Below are positions 55,954-62,572 of a stretch of DNA of 62,572 bases, piece after piece. A program made the translations under genes and the position numbers. The stretch's first letter is position 1; each line of letters begins with the position of its first letter. Source of the stretch: Acidobacteriota bacterium (GTDB lineage Bacteria; Acidobacteriota; Vicinamibacteria; Vicinamibacterales; JAKQTR01); assembly GCA_026393755.1 (NCBI GenBank), contig JAPKZO010000003.1:1-62572 (forward strand). The letters run 5' to 3'. A model generated the notes under the pieces. That model searched no databases. It saw nothing but the letters and a program-made list of their open reading frames with translations, and had not been told where the DNA came from.

Positions 55954-56942
55954 TGGCCTGGTTCGGCCGCCGGGAGGGGGGCCAACTCTGGCACGAGGCG
56001 TGCCAGCACGGTCTCGCGAACGTGGGGCAGATCGCCGGCAATCGTGCAGCCCGCCGCGTTCCGGTGCCCGCCGCCCGCGAAACTGCGCGCGACGGCCCCG
56101 ACATCGACCCGGCCCTTTGAGCGGAAGCTGACGCGGTACGTGCCGTCTCCAGCCTGCTTGAAGAACGCGACGGCCTGAATGCGCTTCACGCTCAACGGAA
56201 GATTGATCAGTCCGTCGGTGTCCGCCGGTATCGCTCCGGCCGCCGCCAGCGTGGCATCGTCGACGTGCAGCAGGGCAAGGCGTCCGGATGCCTGCAGATC
56301 GAGCGACCTCAGCAGCGCGCCCTGCAGGCGCAGCCGGCCCAGCGTGTTGCTGTCGTACAGCCGCTCGGCAGTCAGGACCGGATCCGCACCGGCGGCGACC
56401 AGCCGGCCGGACATCGCGAAGGTCCGCGGCGAGACGCCCGGATAGCGGAAGGATCCCGTGTCCGTCACGATGGCGAGGAACAACTGCGTGGCCATCTCGG
56501 CGGTCAGCGGGGCACCCAGTGCGTCGATCAGCTCGAACACCATTTCGCCGACGGCCGCGTAGGTGGTATCGAACCAGCGCGTATCCCCGTAGCCAGAGTT
56601 GCCCTGGTGATGGTCGACGTTGATGACGACGCAGTGATCAAGCCCGCTGAGCCCGGTGCGCGAGAGATCGCCGCATTCGAGTACGACCAGCGCCTCGGTA
56701 CCTGCCGGCACCGCCTCAGCCACCACGATGTCCGAGACTCCAGGGAACTCGGCCAGTGGCACCGGCACCGGGTCGTGGTTGATGACGCAGGCGTCCTTGT
56801 CGACGGCCCGCAGGGCGCTGGCCAGCGCGAGCGCCGATCCGATGGAATCACCATCGGGCCTCACGTGCGACGTGACCACGATCCGTTGATACCGGCGCAG
56901 TTGGTCACAGACGTCGCGACAGGGGGTGGCACTACTGCTCAT
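55950..56942 (-). CDS. nrnA: NrnA-like DHH phosphoesterase (nanoRNase/pAp phosphatase)
   Basis: The 330-residue enzyme has motif I SHVRPDGDSIGSALAL, motif II in LVVLECGDLSRTG (Glu where Asp is usual), the DHH motif VINVDHHQGN, motif IV IVTDTGSFRY, and a DHHA1 domain with SFAGGGHRNAAGC. It would degrade very short RNAs and pAp. It sits between rbfA and truB, a common arrangement. It overlaps rbfA by 11 bases. Confidence 0.9.
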   Translation of the reverse strand: MSSSATPCRDVCDQLRRYQRIVVTSHVRPDGDSIGSALALASALRAVDKDACVINHDPVPVPLAEFPGVSDIVVAEAVPAGTEALVVLECGDLSRTGLSGLDHCVVINVDHHQGNSGYGDTRWFDTTYAAVGEMVFELIDALGAPLTAEMATQLFLAIVTDTGSFRYPGVSPRTFAMSGRLVAAGADPVLTAERLYDSNTLGRLRLQGALLRSLDLQASGRLALLHVDDATLAAAGAIPADTDGLINLPLSVKRIQAVAFFKQAGDGTYRVSFRSKGRVDVGAVARSFAGGGHRNAAGCTIAGDLPHVRETVLARLVPELAPLPAAEPGQ

Positions 56943-57330
56943 GCGGGGGCTCGTCCTCTCGGGTCTCGGGTTCCCGGCTGGCTTCTTCCTCGTGAATCTG
57001 CTGGATCAGCTTCTCGATCCGGTCGTGCTGCTCGACCGACTGATCGAACCGGAACTCGATCTCCGGCATGCGGCGAAGCGTCAGCCGGCCCGCCAACTGA
57101 TGCCTGACAAACGGCGTGGCCCGCTGGAGCGCCTTGGCCGTGTCCGCCCGCGCGGTCCCGCTGGTCATCGTCGTGTAGAACACGCGGGCGATCTGCAGAT
57201 CAGCGGTCACCTGGACCTTGGTGATCGTGATGAGGCCGACCTTGGGATCATGCACTTCGCGGGCGACAATCTCGCTCGTTTCCGCGCGGATCTGGTCAGC
57301 GAGCCGATCGGGTCGAAATCCCTGGGCCAT
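56932..57330 (-). CDS. rbfA: 30S ribosome-binding factor RbfA
   Basis: The 132-residue KH-fold protein matures the 16S 5' end. It contains RPDRLADQIRAETSEIVARE, DPKVGLITITKVQVTADLQI, RHQLAGRLTLRRMPEIEFRF and the typical SVEQHDRIEKLI. The C-terminus is acidic. It lies 38 bases after infB. Confidence 0.94.
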   Translation of the reverse strand: MAQGFRPDRLADQIRAETSEIVAREVHDPKVGLITITKVQVTADLQIARVFYTTMTSGTARADTAKALQRATPFVRHQLAGRLTLRRMPEIEFRFDQSVEQHDRIEKLIQQIHEEEASREPETREDEPPHEQ

Positions 57331-57368
57331 GCGGGTGTCTCGGGGGTCAGCGCGCCGGCACCGCTCGT

Positions 57369-60209
57369 CTACGCGGTCGCCAGCGGCGAGATCTTCTCAA
57401 TCATGTAGACTTCGATCACGTCGCCGACCTTGATGTCGTTGAAGCGCTCGAAGCCGATTCCGCATTCGGCTCCCGACTTCACCTCGCTGACATCGTCCTT
57501 GAACCGGCGCAGCGATCCGATCTTGCCGTCGTGGACGACGACGTGATCGCGCACGAGGCGTGACTGCAAGTCTCCCGTGCGCGCCACGCGGCCCTCGACG
57601 ACCATGCATCCCGCGATGGTGCCGAACTTGGGCACCTTGAACGTCTCGCGCACTTCGGCCGACCCGATGCGAACCTCGCGGAACGTCGGCTCGAGCAGAC
57701 CCAGCATCGCTTTCTTGATCTCGTCGGTCACGTGATAAATGACCGAGTGCTGCCGGATCTCGACGGTTTCGCGCTCGGCCAGGTCGGCCGCGTTGCGGTC
57801 CGGCCTCACGTTGAAGCCGATGATGATGGCGTTGGAGGCCGCCGCCAGCAGCACGTCCGACTCGTTGATGGCGCCAGCTCCCGAGTGGATGATGCGGACC
57901 TTCACCTTGTCGTCGGACAGCTTGCCGAGCGTGTCTGACAGCACTTCGGCAGAGCCCTGCACGTCGGCCTTGACGACGATGGGGAGCTCCTTGATCGCCC
58001 CGTCGACGATCTGCTGCTTGAGCGATTCGAGCGTCAAACGCGACGACTTGGCGCCGAGGGCGCGATCCTTGGCCTGCGTCTGCCTGAAGGTCACCACCTG
58101 GCGCGCCTTGGCCTGATCCGCGATGACCTGGAACGTGTCGCCCGGCTGGGGCAATGCCGTCAGGCCCAGCACTTCAACAGGCGAGGACGGCCCGACCAGC
58201 TTGATCGGATGCCCGCGGTCGTCGAACAGCGCGCGGACCTTGCCGATGACCGAACCCGCAATCACCGTGTCACCCACCCGCAGGGTGCCGTTCTGGATGA
58301 GGACCGTGGCCACCGGGCCGCGGCCCTTGTCCAGCTTGGCTTCGAGCACCGCACCCTGGCCCGGGGCCTTGGGGTTGGCCTTCAGCTCCCCGATGTCGGT
58401 CACCAGCAGGATCATTTCCAGCAGCAGATCGATGTTCTGCCGCTTCTTGGCGGAGACCGGCACGGTGACGGTCTTTCCTCCCCACTGTTCGGGCATCAGG
58501 CCCAGGTCGGCCAGATCCTTCATCACCCGATCCGGGTTGGCGTCGGGCTTGTCGATCTTGTTGATGGCCACGATGATCGGCACGCCCGCCGCACGCGCGT
58601 GGTCGATGGCCTCGCGCGTCTGCGGCATGACGCCGTCGTCGGCGGCCACAACGAGGATGACGATATCGGTGACGCGGGCGCCGCGCGCTCGCATCAGGGT
58701 GAAGGCCTCGTGGCCCGGCGTGTCGAGGAACACCACCGGCCGGTTATTGACCACGACCTGGTAGGCGCCGATGTGCTGGGTGATACCGCCGGCCTCGCCC
58801 TCGGCGACTTTCGTCTCGCGGATTGCGTCCAGCAGCGTCGTCTTGCCATGGTCGACGTGGCCCATGACCGTCACCACCGGGGCGCGCGTCACCTGATCTT
58901 CGGGCTGGCTGTCCTCGGTGCTGACCTCGAGGACTTCTTCCTCGAAGCTGCGCATCTTGACCTCGGCGCCGGATTCGCGCGCCAGCGACGTCGCCATCTC
59001 GGTGTCGAGCGTCGTGTTGATGGTGACCATGATGCGCCGGTCGAGCAGTTTCTTGAGGATCTCCTTGGCGCGGATATCGAGCTTGTCGCTGAGATCCTTG
59101 ACCGTCATCCCTTCGGCCAGGGTGATCGTGCGGGTTACTGGCGGCGGCGTCGACTCGATCGCTGCGGTCGGAGTCGACGTGTCCCGGCTGGGGCCGCGCC
59201 GGGCCATGCGTCCCCCTGGGCGTCCCATCGGTCGCCGCGGAGCCGGCCGGCCAACCACTGGCCTCGGAGGCGCCGTCGGCGCCCCAGGCCGCGCGCCGCC
59301 ACTGGGCATGCCCGGCTGCTGCGTGCGCAGCGGCTGCGACGGCAGGGGCCGTGGGCCTCCCGTCACCGGCTGTCGGGTGCTGTACGGCGGTCTCACGGCC
59401 GGTCTGTCGGTTGTCGCCGCCCCTGGACGGGCGGCCATCGGGGCCTTCGGCGCGGCCGAAGGCGCAGGCGATTTCGCCGCTGGCGTCGCCGCGGTGCCTG
59501 TGGCCGCCGCAGGGCGTACTGGCAGCCGGGGCGGAAGCGGACGAGCGACGGGCTGAAGCGGAACGTGCTTGCGCGGTTCCTCGACCCTCAGTCGCAACGT
59601 GGACGGCACAAAACGGCCGACGGCCGGAGCCGGCGGCGGAACGGCTGGAGCAACGGGTTCCTCGACCACTGCGAGAACCGGCGCGTCTTCCTCGACAGGC
59701 TCGGCAGCGACCGGCGCAGGTTCCGGCTCGGCGGCCTGCACAGATTCGGACGCCGGTGCCTCATGGACCGGAACTGGCTCATGGACTGGCAAAGGTTCCA
59801 GGACGATCGGTTCGGGCTCGACCTCTGGCGCCGCAACAGGCTCGTACTCGACCACCGCCTCCGCTTCCGGCTCGACCGGCGCTTCGACCGGGTGCGGAAC
59901 CTTGACGGTCTTCACCAGACGCGGCGGCGGCATCGACGGCTTCGGCGGTGGCGGCGGCGGCTCGACCTTCTTTGCCGTCCCGCCCTTCTTCACCTTGGAC
60001 GCGGCGCCCTCGGCGAAGATGTCACCCTTTGGCAGCGTGATCCCCCGCGTGCGCGCCAGGCGCGACACGAACTGGTGGGCAACGATCTCTTCGACCGTGC
60101 TCGACGCACTCTTGAGCTCGATGCCGTGATCGCGCTTGAGCAGTGCGACGATTTCCTGGCTCGTGGTGCCGAGCAACTCCGCGATCTTGTAGATCCGAAC
60201 AGTTGACAA
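57369..60209 (-). CDS. infB: Translation initiation factor IF-2
   Basis: The 946-residue GTPase starts at TTG with GAGG about six bases upstream. It has an N-terminal IF2-N domain ([20 protein letters not shown]), a Pro/Ala/Glu-rich disordered stretch of about 250 residues, a second IF2-N, and the G domain with GHVDHGKT near 450, DTPGHEAF and [10 protein letters not shown]. The C-terminal domains that bind fMet-tRNA follow. It carries the initiator tRNA to the 30S subunit. It is separated from nusA by repeat copy C, where many bacteria have ylxR. Confidence 0.96.
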   Translation of the reverse strand: MSTVRIYKIAELLGTTSQEIVALLKRDHGIELKSASSTVEEIVAHQFVSRLARTRGITLPKGDIFAEGAASKVKKGGTAKKVEPPPPPPKPSMPPPRLVKTVKVPHPVEAPVEPEAEAVVEYEPVAAPEVEPEPIVLEPLPVHEPVPVHEAPASESVQAAEPEPAPVAAEPVEEDAPVLAVVEEPVAPAVPPPAPAVGRFVPSTLRLRVEEPRKHVPLQPVARPLPPRLPVRPAAATGTAATPAAKSPAPSAAPKAPMAARPGAATTDRPAVRPPYSTRQPVTGGPRPLPSQPLRTQQPGMPSGGARPGAPTAPPRPVVGRPAPRRPMGRPGGRMARRGPSRDTSTPTAAIESTPPPVTRTITLAEGMTVKDLSDKLDIRAKEILKKLLDRRIMVTINTTLDTEMATSLARESGAEVKMRSFEEEVLEVSTEDSQPEDQVTRAPVVTVMGHVDHGKTTLLDAIRETKVAEGEAGGITQHIGAYQVVVNNRPVVFLDTPGHEAFTLMRARGARVTDIVILVVAADDGVMPQTREAIDHARAAGVPIIVAINKIDKPDANPDRVMKDLADLGLMPEQWGGKTVTVPVSAKKRQNIDLLLEMILLVTDIGELKANPKAPGQGAVLEAKLDKGRGPVATVLIQNGTLRVGDTVIAGSVIGKVRALFDDRGHPIKLVGPSSPVEVLGLTALPQPGDTFQVIADQAKARQVVTFRQTQAKDRALGAKSSRLTLESLKQQIVDGAIKELPIVVKADVQGSAEVLSDTLGKLSDDKVKVRIIHSGAGAINESDVLLAAASNAIIIGFNVRPDRNAADLAERETVEIRQHSVIYHVTDEIKKAMLGLLEPTFREVRIGSAEVRETFKVPKFGTIAGCMVVEGRVARTGDLQSRLVRDHVVVHDGKIGSLRRFKDDVSEVKSGAECGIGFERFNDIKVGDVIEVYMIEKISPLATA

Positions 60210-60262
60210 CGCTGACCTCGACCTAGTCTGTTAGCCGACTTGCCGGAGGTGCGAACCCGCAC

Positions 60263-60382
60263 CTCAGCGCTTCGACTCGCAAGTATGGAGACGTCTTCTC
60301 GCCCGACTATCCGCTCAAAACGCTCGCTCAGCACTGAGTCCTGAAGGAATAAGTTCGTCGCCGAACTTATGACTCGAAGGAC

Positions 60383-60387
<5 letters not shown>
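60263..60387 (-). repeat. Structured intergenic repeat, copy C (nusA-infB)
   Basis: On the minus strand, helix 1 is CTGAGTCCT (60387-60379) with AGGACTCAG (60342-60334). The inner hairpin is ATAAGTTCG (60370-60362) with CGAACTTAT (60357-60349) and a GCGA loop, a GNRA tetraloop. Helix 2 is CTCAGTGCT (60338-60330) with AGCGCTGAG (60271-60263), one G-U wobble. The nusA stop codon TGA lies inside helix 1. A further perfect hairpin GAGGTGCG/CGCACCTC overlaps its 3' end (60246-60265). It is co-oriented with transcription. Confidence 0.85.
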
Positions 60388-61786
<1,399 letters not shown>

Positions 61787-61788
61787 GC

Positions 61789-62304
61789 TCAGAACTCCAC
61801 TTCCAACCGCGCGCGCCCAATGATCCCCAACGGGATCCGCTGGACCCGGCCTTTAACATCCGCAACCAGCACCTCGTCGCCCTCCAGACCCTGGAGGCGG
61901 CCAGAGAGGTGCTTCTGGCCGTTCACCGCTTCGAGGAGCACCATCTTCGCCAGACATCCCGCGAAGCGCCTGTAGTCGTCCGCGCGTCGCAGCGGCCGAT
62001 CCAGTCCGGCTGACGACACTTCAAGCGTGTACCGATGCCCGATGGTGTCCTCGACGTCGAGCAGCGCGCCGACCTCGTGGCTCACCTCCCGGCAATCGTC
62101 GATGGTCACACCACCGGCAAGGGCCGACCCCGCCCGTCCCGCGACCACCGCCGCGCCAGGCTTGTCCAGGAACAACCGCAGCACCCAGCCCTGCGTCTCA
62201 CGCCGGAACTGGATGTCAAACACCTCCAGCCCGCGCGAGCGTGCAACACGCTCGGCGATGGCCCGGATATTCTCGAGGCGACTGGTCGCGGCTGTGGTGT
62301 CCAC
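61789..62304 (-). CDS. rimP: Ribosome maturation factor RimP
   Basis: The 171-residue protein contains GLEVFDIQFRRETQGWVLRL, then FLDKPG, DDCREVSHEVGALLDVED and YTLEVSSAGLDRPLRRADDYRR, the diagnostic RimP motif. It helps 30S maturation. I chose the GTG at 62304, which follows CAGGAAATCAC. A GTG at 62328 would lie inside the T-run of the hairpin upstream. It is the first gene of the nusA-infB cluster. Confidence 0.92.
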   Translation of the reverse strand: MDTTAATSRLENIRAIAERVARSRGLEVFDIQFRRETQGWVLRLFLDKPGAAVVAGRAGSALAGGVTIDDCREVSHEVGALLDVEDTIGHRYTLEVSSAGLDRPLRRADDYRRFAGCLAKMVLLEAVNGQKHLSGRLQGLEGDEVLVADVKGRVQRIPLGIIGRARLEVEF

Positions 62305-62328
62305 GTGATTTCCTGGCCCCTGAAACAC

Positions 62329-62352
62329 AAAAAGTGGGTACCGAACCCACTT
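62329..62352 (-). terminator. Intrinsic terminator or attenuator before rimP
   Basis: On the minus strand AAGTGGGT-TCGGT-ACCCACTT forms an eight-pair stem followed by TTTTT (62333-62329). Only 24 bases separate it from the rimP start, too few for a promoter, so transcription of rimP-nusA-infB must pass through it or begin further upstream. It may also end the upstream gene. Confidence 0.75.
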
Positions 62353-62385
62353 CAGCAGTCTCAGACGGGACTTCCAAAGCAGCTA

Positions 62386-62415
62386 AGTATATCACTCGCT
62401 GCCCTGGACCGGCAA
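62386..62415 (-). promoter_or_regulatory. Candidate promoter for rimP-nusA-infB
   Basis: On the minus strand TTGCCG (62415-62410), an 18-base spacer, then TATACT (62391-62386). The start would be near 62379, giving a leader of about 75 bases that includes the hairpin at 62332-62352. It overlaps the end of a probable upstream gene, so it is only a candidate. Confidence 0.4.
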
Positions 62416-62571
62416 CGGCCGGACCACCAGGTCAGCCGTTTCGGAACCGAGGTGTTGCCGGGGCCGCAGCGGGCGATCGGCACAGACGACTGGCGCGTGC
62501 GGCGGCGGCGACGTCGCGAGCAGAGACACGTCGACCTGCGGGGCGGAGGGGATCGGGACGAAGCGGGTCGA
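62392..62571 (-). CDS. Probable C-terminal end of an unidentified protein (partial)
   Basis: The minus strand is open for 59 codons from the window edge to a TGA at 62394-62392. The third codon positions are nearly all G or C, as in neighbouring genes. The peptide starts STRFVPIPSAPQVDVSLLAT and ends DLVVRPLPVQGSE. I do not recognise it. The terminator hairpin 40 bases later fits as its end. Confidence 0.45.
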   Translation of the reverse strand, partial: STRFVPIPSAPQVDVSLLATSPPPHAPVVCADRPLRPRQHLGSETADLVVRPLPVQGSE

Positions 62572-62572
62572 G

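Noticed and set aside
62332-62352. A tRNA T-arm-like hairpin (GGGTTCGGTACCC)
   Set aside because: No acceptor, D-arm or anticodon arm can be drawn around it, and the stem is followed by a T-run, so a terminator fits better.

Overview
The window is high-GC bacterial chromosome, tightly packed with genes and carrying no rRNA, tRNA, CRISPR array or insertion sequence that I could see. The gene families suggest an acidobacterium, possibly of the Vicinamibacterales (subdivision 6): FusA2-type EF-G, ATPase-less MacB permeases, a Myxococcus-like pilB-T-C-S-R-A locus, a VKOR-DsbA fusion, a DUF4097 lipoprotein and an archaeal-type ProS. This placement is inference from gene content and has not been checked by phylogeny.

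Layout. (1) 1-15527, plus strand: the end of tuf, then one continuous S10-spc-alpha ribosomal supercluster (rpsJ to rplQ) with secY, map, infA and rpoA; adk is absent between secY and map. (2) 15539-22432, minus strand: a second, EF-G-like GTPase, then a Yip1-type membrane protein, a MacA-type adaptor and two MacB-type permeases with no ATPase gene. (3) 22760-39015, plus strand: a type IV pilus locus (pilB, pilT, pilC, pilS, pilR, sigma-54-driven pilA), a VKOR-DsbA fusion, an ABC transporter pair in the place of Myxococcus pilH/pilI, a helical-repeat membrane protein, pilD, three minor pilins (PilV-, PilW- and PilX-like) and a secreted coiled-coil protein. (4) 39012-43934: aroB, archaeal-type proS, a HEAT-repeat protein, tatC and tatA. 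(5) 44140-51640, plus strand: a CtpA-type protease (probably leaderless), smc, a DUF4097 lipoprotein and an M48 protease. (6) 51784-62572, minus strand: a cupredoxin gene, then the rimP-nusA-infB-rbfA-nrnA-truB-rpsO-pnp translation/RNA cluster, read right to left, and the tail of one unidentified gene.

The most unusual signal is a structured, dispersed repeat of about 115-127 nt. It lies in three gaps inside translation operons: tuf-rpsJ, rplF-rplR and nusA-infB. All three copies point in the direction of transcription. They share two long helices that use the same central strand, so the helices are mutually exclusive over part of their length, and an internal hairpin. The sequences differ but the pairing is kept. 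This looks like a selected RNA element rather than debris. Other dispersed elements are a TAGGGGCG-type palindrome family (four copies, also with compensatory changes), CATTCCGGC palindromes, a CCGCCTTCGCC stem and a GAAGTAA-repeat hairpin.

A second lead is the disulfide oxidation module (VKOR-DsbA) embedded in the pilus locus. All four pilin-like proteins there have an even number of cysteines after maturation.
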